Shown here: one piece after another, positions 16,861-25,421 of the stretch
Numbering within the stretch: the stretch's first letter is position 1
How the letters are laid out: each line of letters opens with the position of its first letter
NCBI GenBank assembly: GCA_965207755.1
Contig: OZ242297.1
Coordinates: 1,488,001 to 1,552,000, forward strand
Direction: 5' to 3'
DNA length: 64,000 bases
Source: Aldehydirespirator sp028819505
GTDB taxonomy: Bacteria; Actinomycetota; Acidimicrobiia; Acidimicrobiales; Aldehydirespiratoraceae
The notes under the pieces: generated by a model
The model's input: only the letters and a program-made list of their open reading frames with translations
Database searches by the model: none
What the model was told of the DNA's origin: nothing
Position numbers and translations under genes: made by a program

Positions 16861-18395
16861 TGACTGCCATCAGCGACTACTTCCGCACGGCCCTGCTGAT
16901 CGACGACCGCGTGGAGCCCGACTATCGAGCGCTAGAGGACATCGGCATCAGCCAGGCCGACGCACCTCCGAGCGAGCCCGGGCCGGGCCTTGTGGAGCCT
17001 CCACCGGAGGACGAGACGCCGGTGCTCCCGTCGAGCCTGGTGGGCGCATTCCTCGCGGAGGGCGTGGTGTGCAGCGTTGTCGAACCGACCGACGATCCCG
17101 CTGAGATCGAACTGACGGCGTTACGAGGCGCTCAGATAGCCGACTTGTTGATTCTCGACTGGCTCCTGTTCGGGAATGCCTCCGCCACGATGGGTGCCAT
17201 TGGTGAGATCGCCGAACAGAACAGGTCCCGTCTCCGGGTGATTGTCGTGTTCACCGGCGCACACAGCTTGAGCGATGTGGCTGCTCGCCTCGTCGAGGAG
17301 CTGGACTTCCAGGGCGACGACTTCGTGCTCAGGCGCGGCAACACAGTCGTTCTGGTCTTCGGCAAGCCGGGACCACCCCTGACCGGCGGAGAGGCCCGAC
17401 GACAACCCTCGTCTGACTATCGCGACCTGCCGGGAATGATCCGAGACGACCTCGAGATGATGTTCAGGGGACTAATGCCCGAGTTCGCCTTCCGAGGTAT
17501 CAACACACTGCGCGAGGCGGCTCCGCGGATACTCGCGACGTTCAACTCAGACTTGGACGGTGCAGTGCTGGTGCATAGAGCACTGCTACCGGAGCCCGAC
17601 GACGCGGGCCCGCAGTTTGTGAAGCTGTTGGCGAGCGACTTCGAGCAGGCGATGCACGACGAGCGGATAGGGGAAGTCTGGGATCAGGAGTCCGTGCGCG
17701 CCTATGTTGAGCGCACCACGCTGCACAGCTCGCCCGATCGGTTGGCGAAGAGGTTGAGGAGCAACCAGGCCGTTTCCGGCGAAATCAAGGCCCTCGATGA
17801 CTCGGAGTTGGCCCGAGAGGCGATCGTCGACGGCCTGTCAAGGATCGGCATGACGGACAGGGAAGTGTCTCGGGCCGTCGGCGATCTGGCGGAATCAGTC
17901 GGCAGCACCAAGGCATCGAACGAGTCCTTGGCCTCATTGATGAGCTCAACCAGCCTTGGTGAGACGCCACCGAGGCTCGAACTGGGCGTAGTGCTTCAAG
18001 ATGAAGAGGGATGCTACTGGCTCTGCATGCAGCCCCTCTGCGACAGCGTCCGCCTCGATTCGAGCCGGGCGTTCCCCATGCTGCCCCTCGTTCTCGACCC
18101 ACGGGAGCCGGCGGCCATGATCCGTTCTCCCGCTGGAGACGCCGTCCGCGTCGGTTTCGAGTCGAGTCCGCACCGGCTGGTCATGCTGGAGTTTCGGCCT
18201 GGACCTGAGCGAGCGGTCATCGCAGACGGTGATCCCTCGAACTGGCGCTTCACCAGCGACGATGGCGCTGAGTATCGTGCGATCACGCGACTCCGGCCTG
18301 AGGTGGCGGCGCAGGCCGTGCATGGCCTCGCTTCCGCAGCCTCCCGCACGGGCGCGGACGCCTCGGAGTGGCTGAGACGAGGGGCATCGTCATGA
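16860..18395 (+). CDS. receiver-domain protein, partner of the GHKL kinase
   Basis: A 511-residue protein whose first 170 residues carry every receiver landmark: TALLIDDR with the acidic pair D15-D16, LLILDW with the phospho-acceptor D100, VVFTG with T132 and VFGKP with K169-P170. The spacing is longer than a classic CheY fold because of an insertion after beta-1. The remaining 340 residues are not recognised; they contain no helix-turn-helix or known effector motif that I can identify. The ATG shares one base with the stop of the kinase gene (TGATG), giving tight translational coupling. The predicted role is the output of the upstream kinase, with the C-terminal region as candidate effector. 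The 3' end overlaps the convergent acyl-CoA dehydrogenase gene by 6 bp. Confidence 0.8.
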   Translation: MTAISDYFRTALLIDDRVEPDYRALEDIGISQADAPPSEPGPGLVEPPPEDETPVLPSSLVGAFLAEGVVCSVVEPTDDPAEIELTALRGAQIADLLILDWLLFGNASATMGAIGEIAEQNRSRLRVIVVFTGAHSLSDVAARLVEELDFQGDDFVLRRGNTVVLVFGKPGPPLTGGEARRQPSSDYRDLPGMIRDDLEMMFRGLMPEFAFRGINTLREAAPRILATFNSDLDGAVLVHRALLPEPDDAGPQFVKLLASDFEQAMHDERIGEVWDQESVRAYVERTTLHSSPDRLAKRLRSNQAVSGEIKALDDSELAREAIVDGLSRIGMTDREVSRAVGDLAESVGSTKASNESLASLMSSTSLGETPPRLELGVVLQDEEGCYWLCMQPLCDSVRLDSSRAFPMLPLVLDPREPAAMIRSPAGDAVRVGFESSPHRLVMLEFRPGPERAVIADGDPSNWRFTSDDGAEYRAITRLRPEVAAQAVHGLASAASRTGADASEWLRRGASS

Positions 18396-19649
18396 TCGGT
18401 GGTGCATCGGGATGTCGCGCCAGGGGACGTCCCGGTCGAAGCCTGGCTCTCTCGGCAGGCCCAGAGCGCGCTCGGCCACGTTGTTGCGCATCACCTCGTC
18501 GGTGCCTCCGCCGATCGACACCGCGTAGCGCCCCATCAGCTCGTGACGGGCCCATCGGGCCGGCTCGCCGGTGCCGGCCACCACGGCCAGGCCGCCGAGT
18601 TCGGTGGCCAAGTCGCCGCTGCGCCGCTTCGACTCGGCGGCGAACAGCTTCATGATCCCGGGGTCGATCGGGGGCGGCTCGCCCCGACGCACCGCCTTCT
18701 GGATGGTCTCGCCCATCCAGCGCTGCATCCGCTCCCGGGCCCAGGAATCGGCCAGCCGCTGGCGCACCAGAGGATCGCGGAGGCGGCCGTGGCGCCGGGC
18801 CAACTCGCACAGCGGCGCCACCACGCTGGCACCCTTGCGGTCGCCGATGAACGCCGACTCGTTGAGGAGGACCGTCCGGGCCGGCGCCCATCCGCCGTCG
18901 ACCTCGCCCACGACATTGGCGGCGGGCACCCGCACATCGTCGAAGAAGACCTCGTTGAAGTGGGCCGAGCCGTTCATCTGCCCCAGCGGTCGGACCTCGA
19001 TCCCCGGCGAGTCCATCTCGACGAGCAGGAACGTGATGCCCCGGTGCTTGGGCGCGTCGGGGTCGGTCCGCACGAGCAGGAACCCCCAGTCGCAGAACTG
19101 GGCCTGCGAGTTCCACACCTTCTGCCCGTTCACCACGAATTCGTCGCCGTCGCGCTCGGCCCGCATGGCCAGCCCGGCCAGATCGCTCCCCGCGCCCGGC
19201 TCGCTGAACAGCTGGCAGAAGGCCAGCTCCCCGGACAGCAGCCCGGGCACGAAACGGAGCTTCTGCTGCTCGGAGCCGTGGCGCAGCAGCGTGGGCCCGA
19301 GCATGGCGATGGTCGCGCCGATGAACCCGGGCCACTCCTCGTAGCCCGCCGCCACCTCGGAGAAGATGCGAGCCTGCCAGGGCTCGCCCCCGCCTCCGCC
19401 GTAGGCACGGGGCCAGGTGAGACCGGCCCAACCATGCTCGAACAGCGTGCGCTGCCACGCCCGCCCGCTCCGGAAGGACTCCTCGGCCCGGGCCTCGTCG
19501 ACATAGAGCGGGACCCGCCACAGGTCGTCGTAGGACCGGGCGGTGGCGTGACGGTCGTGCCAGTCCCGCACCCTGGCCCTGAACCCGGCCTGCTCCGCAG
19601 TGTCGCCCGAGTCGCGGCCGGCGTCCTGATCGTGTTCTCGGTTGATCAC
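18390..19649 (-). CDS. acyl-CoA dehydrogenase family protein
   Basis: A 419-residue flavoprotein of the acyl-CoA dehydrogenase family, which introduces a trans-2,3 double bond into an acyl-CoA and passes electrons to electron-transferring flavoprotein. Seen in order: WPRAYGGGG near residue 80, the FAD-binding loop FSEPGAGSDLAGL, the VNGQKVWNS strand, and the C-terminal SIGGGTDEVMRNNVAERALG. The length and the extended N-terminus fit the steroid/long-chain type common in actinobacteria rather than the short-chain enzymes. It is transcribed divergently from a thiolase, which would act later in the same beta-oxidation-type pathway. The substrate is not deducible. Confidence 0.88.
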   Translation of the reverse strand: MINREHDQDAGRDSGDTAEQAGFRARVRDWHDRHATARSYDDLWRVPLYVDEARAEESFRSGRAWQRTLFEHGWAGLTWPRAYGGGGGEPWQARIFSEVAAGYEEWPGFIGATIAMLGPTLLRHGSEQQKLRFVPGLLSGELAFCQLFSEPGAGSDLAGLAMRAERDGDEFVVNGQKVWNSQAQFCDWGFLLVRTDPDAPKHRGITFLLVEMDSPGIEVRPLGQMNGSAHFNEVFFDDVRVPAANVVGEVDGGWAPARTVLLNESAFIGDRKGASVVAPLCELARRHGRLRDPLVRQRLADSWARERMQRWMGETIQKAVRRGEPPPIDPGIMKLFAAESKRRSGDLATELGGLAVVAGTGEPARWARHELMGRYAVSIGGGTDEVMRNNVAERALGLPREPGFDRDVPWRDIPMHHRS

Positions 19650-19796
19650 GGCGGTCCTTTCAGGCGCTCTCGTGCGAGACCGTTACCCTCTGCGGGCGTG
19701 TGCGGGGACTCCGAACGCTACCGAGGGGCTCTTGCGGCTCGCAGGGCCCGGCCATGCGGCATAATCGACGCACAGACAACCGAGAGGGGACCTGCG
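19650..19796. promoter_or_regulatory. divergent promoter region for acyl-CoA dehydrogenase and thiolase
   Basis: A 147-bp gap between divergent beta-oxidation genes. Toward the thiolase, GCATAAT near 19768-19775 is a candidate -10, and GAGAGGGGA just before the ATG is a clear ribosome binding site. I could not identify a convincing -35 or operator. Confidence 0.35.
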
Positions 19797-20948
19797 ATGA
19801 GTGAGGCATACATAGTCGACGCCGTCCGGACCCCGACCGGACGCCGCGGCGGCGGGCTGTCCGAGGTGCATCCCGCCGACCTCGGGGCGGCCGCCATCAA
19901 GGCGCTGCTGCGCCGCACCGGCGTCGACCCCTTGGCCGTCGAGGACGTGATCTTCGGCAACCTCGACAACGTCGGACCCAACGCGGGCGACATCGCCCGC
20001 ACCTCCTGGCTGGCCGCGGGCCTGCCCGAGGCGGTTCCCGGCGTCACCGTGGACCGCCAGTGCGGCTCGGGCCAGCAGGCAGTCAGCTTCGCGGCCGTGG
20101 GCGTCATGGCCGGGGTGAACGACCTGGTGGTGGCGGGCGGCGTGCAGAACATGTCCATGGTGCCCATCGGAACCGCGCTGGTCGCGGCCGAGCCGCTGGG
20201 CCACGACGATCCGTTCAGTGGCTCGCAGGGATGGGTGCAGCGCTACGGCACCCAGGAGGTGTCGCAGTTCCGGGGCGCCGAGATGATCGCCGAGAAGTGG
20301 GACTTCAGCCGGGCCGACATGGAGGCCTACGCGCTGGAGAGCCACCGCCGGGCCGTCCGGGCCATCGACGAGGGGCGCTTCGTCGCCGAGGTCGAGCCGG
20401 TCGCCGGCGTGACCACCGACGAGGGTCCCCGCCGTGACACCTCGCTGGAGAGGATGCAGTCGCTGCCGACGCTCACCGAGGGCGGGCGGCTCACCGCGGC
20501 GGTCTCCAGCCAGATCAGCGACGGGGCGGCCGCTCTCCTGGTGGCCTCCGAGAGGGCCGTGGAGCAGCACGGACTGGAGCCCAGGGCCCGCATCCATCAC
20601 ATGTCGGTGCGGGGCGACGACCCGATCTACATGCTGACCGGCCCCATCGGTGCCACCGCCTACGCGCTGGAGCGCACCGGCATGGCCATCGACGACTTCG
20701 ACCTGTTCGAGTGCAACGAGGCGTTCGCGCCGGTGCCGATGGCCTGGATGCACGCGCACGACATCCCCCACTCCAAGGTCAACGTCAACGGCGGGGCCAT
20801 CGCTCTCGGCCATCCGCTGGGCTGCACCGGAGCCAAGCTGATGACCACCCTGCTGCACGAACTGGAGCGCAGCGGCGGACGCTGGGGCCTGCAGACGATG
20901 TGCGAGGGCGGCGGCCAGGCCAACGTCACCATCATCGAGCGCCTGTGA
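19797..20948 (+). CDS. thiolase family protein (acetyl-CoA acyltransferase)
   Basis: A 383-residue thiolase that cleaves a 3-ketoacyl-CoA with CoA, or condenses two acetyl-CoA. The catalytic residues are visible: nucleophile Cys89 in DRQCGSGQQA, His339 in ALGHPLGCTGA and Cys369 in MCEGGGQAN near the C-terminus. The open frame extends far upstream on this strand, but that part is antisense to the acyl-CoA dehydrogenase gene; the ATG at 19797 follows GAGAGGGGA and gives the normal thiolase N-terminus EAYIVDAVRTPTGR. The stop overlaps the GTG of the downstream SDR gene by 4 bp, so they are co-translated. Substrate chain length is unknown. Confidence 0.92.
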   Translation: MSEAYIVDAVRTPTGRRGGGLSEVHPADLGAAAIKALLRRTGVDPLAVEDVIFGNLDNVGPNAGDIARTSWLAAGLPEAVPGVTVDRQCGSGQQAVSFAAVGVMAGVNDLVVAGGVQNMSMVPIGTALVAAEPLGHDDPFSGSQGWVQRYGTQEVSQFRGAEMIAEKWDFSRADMEAYALESHRRAVRAIDEGRFVAEVEPVAGVTTDEGPRRDTSLERMQSLPTLTEGGRLTAAVSSQISDGAAALLVASERAVEQHGLEPRARIHHMSVRGDDPIYMLTGPIGATAYALERTGMAIDDFDLFECNEAFAPVPMAWMHAHDIPHSKVNVNGGAIALGHPLGCTGAKLMTTLLHELERSGGRWGLQTMCEGGGQANVTIIERL

Positions 20949-21757
20949 GCGACCTGGATCCCTCCACGCAGCGCCGCTCCGGGGTGAGCGGCCTGGCGCA
21001 TCACAAGGTGGTGCTGGTCACCGGTGCGGCCGGCGGCATCGGCCGGGCCGCGGCGCAGCAATTCGCCGCGCAGGGCGCAGCCCACGTCGTCGTGGCCGAC
21101 ATCGACGCCGAGGGGGCGCGCGCCACGGCCGCCGCCATCGACGAGGCCTCGCGGGCGCCTGCGGGAGGCTCGGCCGTGGCCGTCGACGTGACCGACGAGG
21201 CCGCTGTCATCTCGATGGTGGACGGGATCGTCGCCGATCACGGCCGCCTCGACATCGCCTTCAACAACGCCGGGATCGCCGACCACATGTCGGAGTTCCA
21301 CCATCTCGACAAGGCCCGCTGGGACCGCATGATCGCGGTCAACTTGACCAGCGTGTTCCTGTGCATGAAGCACGAGCTGCGCCACATGGCCGAACAGGGC
21401 GGCGGCGCCATCGTCAACACTTCGTCGGGAGCGGGGGTCGTGGCCGCTCCGGGCCAGCCCCACTACACCGCGGCCAAGCACGGTGTGGTCGGGCTGACCA
21501 AGGCGGCCGCGCAGGAGTACGCCCGCCGGGGGATCAGGGTCAACGCCGTGCTGCCGGGCTCGACCGACACTCCCATGATCCGGCGCTTCATCGGCGACAA
21601 CGCCGAGATCGCCAAGATGATCGCGGCCACCAACATCGGCGGCCGGATGCTCACCCCCGACGAGGTGGCCGAGGCGGCTGTGTGGCTGGCCTCCGACGCG
21701 GCCAGCATGGTCAACGGCCAGTCGCTGATCGTCGACGGCGGCGGACTCGTTCGCTGA
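20945..21757 (+). CDS. SDR family NAD(P)-dependent oxidoreductase
   Basis: A 270-residue classical short-chain dehydrogenase/reductase. It shows the nucleotide-binding TGAAGGIGRA (residues about 25-34), the structural NNAG, the catalytic serine in NTSSGAG, the catalytic pair in HYTAAKHG (YxxxK) and the C-terminal ASMVNGQSLIVDGGG. Asp in VVVADIDAEG after beta-2 suggests NAD rather than NADP. The GTG start overlaps the thiolase stop (GTGA), and the gene probably supplies a 3-hydroxyacyl-CoA dehydrogenase-type step in the same pathway; this pathway role is inferred from position only. Confidence 0.9.
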   Translation: MSDLDPSTQRRSGVSGLAHHKVVLVTGAAGGIGRAAAQQFAAQGAAHVVVADIDAEGARATAAAIDEASRAPAGGSAVAVDVTDEAAVISMVDGIVADHGRLDIAFNNAGIADHMSEFHHLDKARWDRMIAVNLTSVFLCMKHELRHMAEQGGGAIVNTSSGAGVVAAPGQPHYTAAKHGVVGLTKAAAQEYARRGIRVNAVLPGSTDTPMIRRFIGDNAEIAKMIAATNIGGRMLTPDEVAEAAVWLASDAASMVNGQSLIVDGGGLVR

Positions 21758-21800
21758 AGAGGCCGAGCGAACAGGCAGGACAACTCGGCCCATACGGCGC

Positions 21801-21846
21801 GAGGCCGTGGCCCGAGCGGCCCGTGAGCGCGGCGCACAAGAGCGGG
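21801..21846 (-). repeat. dispersed intergenic repeat, copy 2 (reverse orientation)
   Basis: Read on the minus strand it begins TCCCGCTCTTGTGCGC, continues GCTCACGGGCCGCTCGGGCC and ends ACGGCCTCGC. It fills most of the gap between the convergent SDR and CarD genes. Confidence 0.7.
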
Positions 21847-21896
21847 AAACAGGGCCGAGCGACCTCTGCGGCTCGCCTGACGGGCCCCGGAGCCAG

Positions 21897-22376
21897 TTAG
21901 TTCAGGGCGGCGTCGACCCGGCGCGACGCCTCGTCCTCGGTCACGTCGAGCGCGAACGACAGCTCCGACACCAGCACGCTGCGAGCCGTGTTGTAGAGCG
22001 TCTTCTCGCCGGCGGAGAGCCCCTTGGCCCGGTCCCGCAGGGCCAGGTTGCGCACCACCTCGGCCACCTGGTACACGTCGCCCGACTTGAGCTTCTCCTG
22101 GTGGTTCTTGTAGCGCCGCGACCAGTTGGCGGGCTCGCGCACGTCACGGCGGGCCAGTACCTCGAAGAGGTCGTCCACGTCCTCGGTGCTGATGGGCCAG
22201 CGCATCCCCACGTCCTCGGCCCTGTCGGCGGGCACGGCCACGGTCATCTCGCCGTGGGTCATGCGCAGCACGAGATAGTCCTGCTCCTCGCCGAAGGCGG
22301 CGCGCTTCTCCAGCCTCACAATCTCAGCGGCGCCGTGATGCGGGTACACGACCCGATCACCGACCTTGAAGCTCAC
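21897..22376 (-). CDS. carD: CarD/CdnL family transcriptional regulator
   Basis: A 159-residue homologue of mycobacterial CarD, the RNA polymerase beta-subunit-binding protein that stabilises the open promoter complex, notably at rRNA promoters. The N-terminal Tudor-like domain is evident in SFKVGDRVVYPHHGAAEIV and QDYLVLRMTHGEMTVAVP. The DNA-binding helical part contains EPANWSRRYKNHQEKL with the conserved tryptophan, and GLSAGEKTLYNTARSVLVSEL. I place the start at GTG 22376 (MSFKVGDR by family comparison); a GTG at 22385 would add three residues. It lies 10 bp behind capA on the same strand and may be co-transcribed with it. Confidence 0.9.
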   Translation of the reverse strand: MSFKVGDRVVYPHHGAAEIVRLEKRAAFGEEQDYLVLRMTHGEMTVAVPADRAEDVGMRWPISTEDVDDLFEVLARRDVREPANWSRRYKNHQEKLKSGDVYQVAEVVRNLALRDRAKGLSAGEKTLYNTARSVLVSELSFALDVTEDEASRRVDAALN

Positions 22377-22386
22377 TCGAACCACT

Positions 22387-23649
22387 CTACCGCGACGCGA
22401 CCGGCGTTCCCAGCAGTTGGAGGGCGGATGCGGTCCTCCGGGCGGAGTCCTGGAGCAGCCCGGGATCGCGACCGGCGTCGCGCAGCACGTCGACGATCTC
22501 GAAGTTGGAGCGGTCCACCCAGGTGGGAGTGTGGGCGACCTCGGTGACCGACCACCGGCCGGCGGCCTCGTCCTCGGTCACCGTGAGATGGACGATCACG
22601 CCGTCCTCGGTGGGCAGCGGGCATTCGGCGCAGGTCTCCGGGGACTGGTTCGACAGGAAGTTCCCCAACCCGTACACGATGAACTCCCCGCCGACCCGGA
22701 CCACCGGCTGCACCATGTGGGTGTGGTGGCCGAGGATCAGGTCGATGTCGGGGGAGGCCAGCAAACGGGGGCCGAGGCCGACCTGCATGCCGTCGGGCTC
22801 GCTGGTGTAGTTGGTGCCCCAGTGCATCGACAGCATCACGAAGTCCGCGCCCGCGGACCGTGCCCTCCGAGCCTCGTCGAGGATGGTCGCCTCGTCGATG
22901 ACGTTGGACAGGTACGGCTCGTCGGGATCGAGCTGTCTGTTGGTGAAGCCGTAGGTGTACGAGAGGTGGGCGACGGTGGCGTCGCCCGCCTCGACCAGCG
23001 TGACCTCGTCGCGGGCCTCCGGCGAGAGGGCCATGCCGGCATGGGCGACCCGGGCCCGGTCGAGGGCGCCGATCGTGCCCACGACCCCGTCGCGCCCGGC
23101 GTCGGTGGCGTGGTTGGAGGCGAGCGAGCAGGTGTCGTAGCCGGCGTAGGCGATCGCCTCGGCCAGCTCCCGGGGCACGAGGAACGCGGGGAAGTAGGAG
23201 AGGCGGGCGTTGTTGGGCGACATCGGGCTCTCCACGTGGCACACGGCCAGGTCTGCTCGGCCGAGCAGCGGCGCGACGCTGTCGAACATCGGCGTGAAGT
23301 CCCAGCCGTCGGCGGTGCGGGCCGCGTCGGCGACCGACTCGTGGATGAGCAGGTCGCCGGTGGCCGCGATCGTGAAGGAGGACGGTCCCTCGTCCGCCGT
23401 CGCGGTGACGGGGGGTTCTTCGGCCGCTGCCGGCGGGGTGGTTGCGGTCTCGGCTTGCGCGGGCGCCGGCCGGGCCGCCGTGTCGCCGCCGTCGTCGTCG
23501 AGCGCGATCGATGCCGCCGCGCCGGACACCAGCAGGAGGAACAGCATCCAGGCCACCCCCCGCTCCAGCGGCGACCGCGGCTCCCTGCGTGGTTGGAACG
23601 GGCGCTGAGGGCCGACTACCCCCATCCCCCGGGACGATCGCGGCTCCAT
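22387..23649 (-). CDS. CapA family metallophosphatase-like protein
   Basis: A 420-residue member of the CapA/poly-gamma-glutamate synthesis family, a calcineurin-like metallophosphatase fold. An N-terminal membrane anchor (ERGVAWMLFLLLVSGAAASI, residues about 29-48) is followed by a Pro/Ala/Thr-rich linker to residue 90 and then the catalytic domain. Metal-site motifs are visible: IAATGDLLIHESV, SLASNHATDAG, MLSMHWGTNY, ILGHHTHMVQP and VYGLGNFLSNQ. The protein is therefore expected outside the cytoplasmic membrane, tethered by one helix. No other polyglutamate synthesis gene (capB, capC) is near, so a direct capsule role is not supported. It starts at ATG 23649 and is followed closely by the CarD gene. 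Confidence 0.85.
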   Translation of the reverse strand: MEPRSSRGMGVVGPQRPFQPRREPRSPLERGVAWMLFLLLVSGAAASIALDDDGGDTAARPAPAQAETATTPPAAAEEPPVTATADEGPSSFTIAATGDLLIHESVADAARTADGWDFTPMFDSVAPLLGRADLAVCHVESPMSPNNARLSYFPAFLVPRELAEAIAYAGYDTCSLASNHATDAGRDGVVGTIGALDRARVAHAGMALSPEARDEVTLVEAGDATVAHLSYTYGFTNRQLDPDEPYLSNVIDEATILDEARRARSAGADFVMLSMHWGTNYTSEPDGMQVGLGPRLLASPDIDLILGHHTHMVQPVVRVGGEFIVYGLGNFLSNQSPETCAECPLPTEDGVIVHLTVTEDEAAGRWSVTEVAHTPTWVDRSNFEIVDVLRDAGRDPGLLQDSARRTASALQLLGTPVASR

Positions 23650-23660
23650 GACTACGGACT

Positions 23661-23710
23661 CCCGCCCTTGTCCGCCTCGCTCACGGGCCGCTCGGGCCGC
23701 GGCCTCGCTC
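23661..23710 (+). repeat. dispersed intergenic repeat, copy 3
   Basis: Begins CCCGCCCTTGTCCGCC, continues TCGCTCACGGGCCGCTCGGG and ends GGCCTCGCTC. It lies in the gap between two minus-strand genes, immediately upstream of the capA start, so it may affect capA expression. Confidence 0.7.
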
Positions 23711-23770
23711 GGCGCATCGCGTGCTTCCTCATGGCCCGCTCTCCCATCCGCTCGGGCTCTGCGACCACGC

Positions 23771-25396
23771 TCAGGCGGTGCCGATGTCGGACCGCAGGCC
23801 CCGGCCGGCGGGCCGGACCGCGGTGAAGCCGTCGGGCGATCGGGCGACCCGGCCCTCGACCACCACCCATCGGATGCCTGCTGACTCCTGCGCGGGGTCG
23901 GCGATCGTGGACCGGTCGGCGACGGTGGCCGGATCGAACACGGTGATGTCGGCGTCTGCGCCGATGCCGAGCCGGCCCTTGCGCAGCAGAGCCGGGCAGC
24001 GGCCCTCGAGCAGGCGTGCCGGCTGGATCGTCATCTTGGCGAGTGCGGCGGGGAGGTCGAGAACCTGCCGCTCGCGCACGTAGTGCCCGAGCACCCGGCT
24101 GAAGCATCCGGTCGACCGGGGGTGGTTGTTGTGGGACTGCTCGAGGATGGCGTCGCTGCCGACCATCACGAAGCCGGCCTGCAGCGGCAGGTCCACATCC
24201 TCGGGCGACATGGCGAACGCGGCGGTGAGGCTGTTGGCCGCGTAGGCGTCCGCGAAGGTCCGCTCGGTCAGGCGCTCCGACGTTCCCGCCACCTGCAGGT
24301 CGCCGTAGCCGATGCCGTACTTCTCCTGCCAGTCCTGGTAGCGAGCCGACTTCAGGTACGTGGCCCAGAAGGTGTAAGGGTAGACGCAGGCCGTCATGGA
24401 CAGCCCCTCGCCGACGGCGTCGCCGATGCGTCCGAGCGCCTCGGCCATCACCCCGGTGCCGCCCGTCGAGTTGATGTGCTCGACGTGGACATGGGCCCCG
24501 GTCTCACGGGCCGCACCGACGAGCTCGCTGACGGCCTGGAGGTTGGTGCCGGGCGGGAGGTTGTCGGAGTAGCGGGCATGCACGCACAGGGGAACGCCGT
24601 GCTCCGCGGCGACCGCGGCGTGGGCCAGCAGTGCCGCGGCGCTGGTGCCGGGCGTGTACTCGGGCTGCATGTGCAGCCCGATGAACCCGTTGCGCAGATC
24701 GGCCCGGGCGTCCTCCAGCATCGCATCGAGCGTGCTGCCCGCCGCCGTGTCGTAGGGCTCCAGGCCGTACACCTGACGCACGAAGGCGTGGTCGGATGCC
24801 CCGCCGAAGTGGATCGGCGAACTGCCGTCGGGATGGGCCGCGAACCAGTTGGTGGCGCGGTTGTCGAGGCCGTGCATCCCGAGGTTGGTGGTCACGCCGT
24901 CGGCCAGCTTGAACCACTCGCCGTAGCCGTTGGGGCTGTACGACAGGATGTCGATGAAGCCGGGCGACACCACCAGGCCGGTCGCGTCGATGGTGGTGGC
25001 CGCCTGCAGGGGCGGGGCCTCCGGGTCGGCCGAGACGGCCGCGACCGTCGAGCCGCTTATGCCGATGCTCGCCACGTGGTCGAACCCCGAGGCGGGGTCG
25101 ATGACACGGCCGCCGACGATGGCCAGGTCGAACGGCTGATCGGTCGACTGCGCCGCCGACTCGTCCAGCACCGGAACCGGCGGCGGCCCGGCCGGCGCCG
25201 CCGGCTCGGAGACGACCGCTGCGGATGCCGGGGCGGTCGCGGGATCGGCCGGAGCGGCCGTCCGCTGCTGCTCAGGGGCGGACGCCTCGCCGGATCCCAT
25301 CCGGCGGAGCACGGCAACGTTGGCGACCCCGAAACCCAGCGCCATGAGCATGCGGCGGCGGGCGATGGATCCGCCGCTCGGTTTCGGCCCACTCAC
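23771..25396 (-). CDS. D-aminoacylase-like amidohydrolase family protein, HxH motif missing
   Basis: A 541-residue amidohydrolase resembling N-acyl-D-amino-acid deacylases. A twin-arginine-like leader (ARRRMLMALGFGVANVAVL, residues about 12-30) and an Ala/Pro-rich linker suggest export. The catalytic domain begins FDLAIVGGRVIDPASGFD and reaches VSPGFIDILSYSPNG, where a functional enzyme of the family has PGFIDxHxH; both histidines of the metal-binding HxH are absent. Later landmarks are kept: VPLCVHARYSD, HVHVEHINSTGG, VMVGSDAI and KGRLGIGADADITVFDP. Either this is a subgroup with an altered metal site or it is not a hydrolase. Start is a GTG with no strong alternative. Confidence 0.72.
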   Translation of the reverse strand: MSGPKPSGGSIARRRMLMALGFGVANVAVLRRMGSGEASAPEQQRTAAPADPATAPASAAVVSEPAAPAGPPPVPVLDESAAQSTDQPFDLAIVGGRVIDPASGFDHVASIGISGSTVAAVSADPEAPPLQAATTIDATGLVVSPGFIDILSYSPNGYGEWFKLADGVTTNLGMHGLDNRATNWFAAHPDGSSPIHFGGASDHAFVRQVYGLEPYDTAAGSTLDAMLEDARADLRNGFIGLHMQPEYTPGTSAAALLAHAAVAAEHGVPLCVHARYSDNLPPGTNLQAVSELVGAARETGAHVHVEHINSTGGTGVMAEALGRIGDAVGEGLSMTACVYPYTFWATYLKSARYQDWQEKYGIGYGDLQVAGTSERLTERTFADAYAANSLTAAFAMSPEDVDLPLQAGFVMVGSDAILEQSHNNHPRSTGCFSRVLGHYVRERQVLDLPAALAKMTIQPARLLEGRCPALLRKGRLGIGADADITVFDPATVADRSTIADPAQESAGIRWVVVEGRVARSPDGFTAVRPAGRGLRSDIGTA

Positions 25397-25421
25397 GACG
25401 AGCCAGCATAACGGCGCGCCC

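Noticed and set aside
12848..18395. Classical type II restriction-modification system
   Set aside because: No endonuclease-like gene accompanies the methyltransferase; the partners are GHKL and receiver proteins.
12848..18395. Detocs-like two-component defence system
   Set aside because: Gene content and order differ: a DNA methyltransferase is present and the kinase carries a second Hsp90-like ATPase, without the TPR-sensor layout of Detocs.
18399..19796. Extension of the thiolase frame far upstream
   Set aside because: It is antisense to acyl-CoA dehydrogenase and lacks thiolase features; the real start is ATG 19797 with a good ribosome binding site.
22387..23649. Capsule (poly-gamma-glutamate) synthesis locus
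   Set aside because: Only a CapA-like protein is present; no capB or capC.
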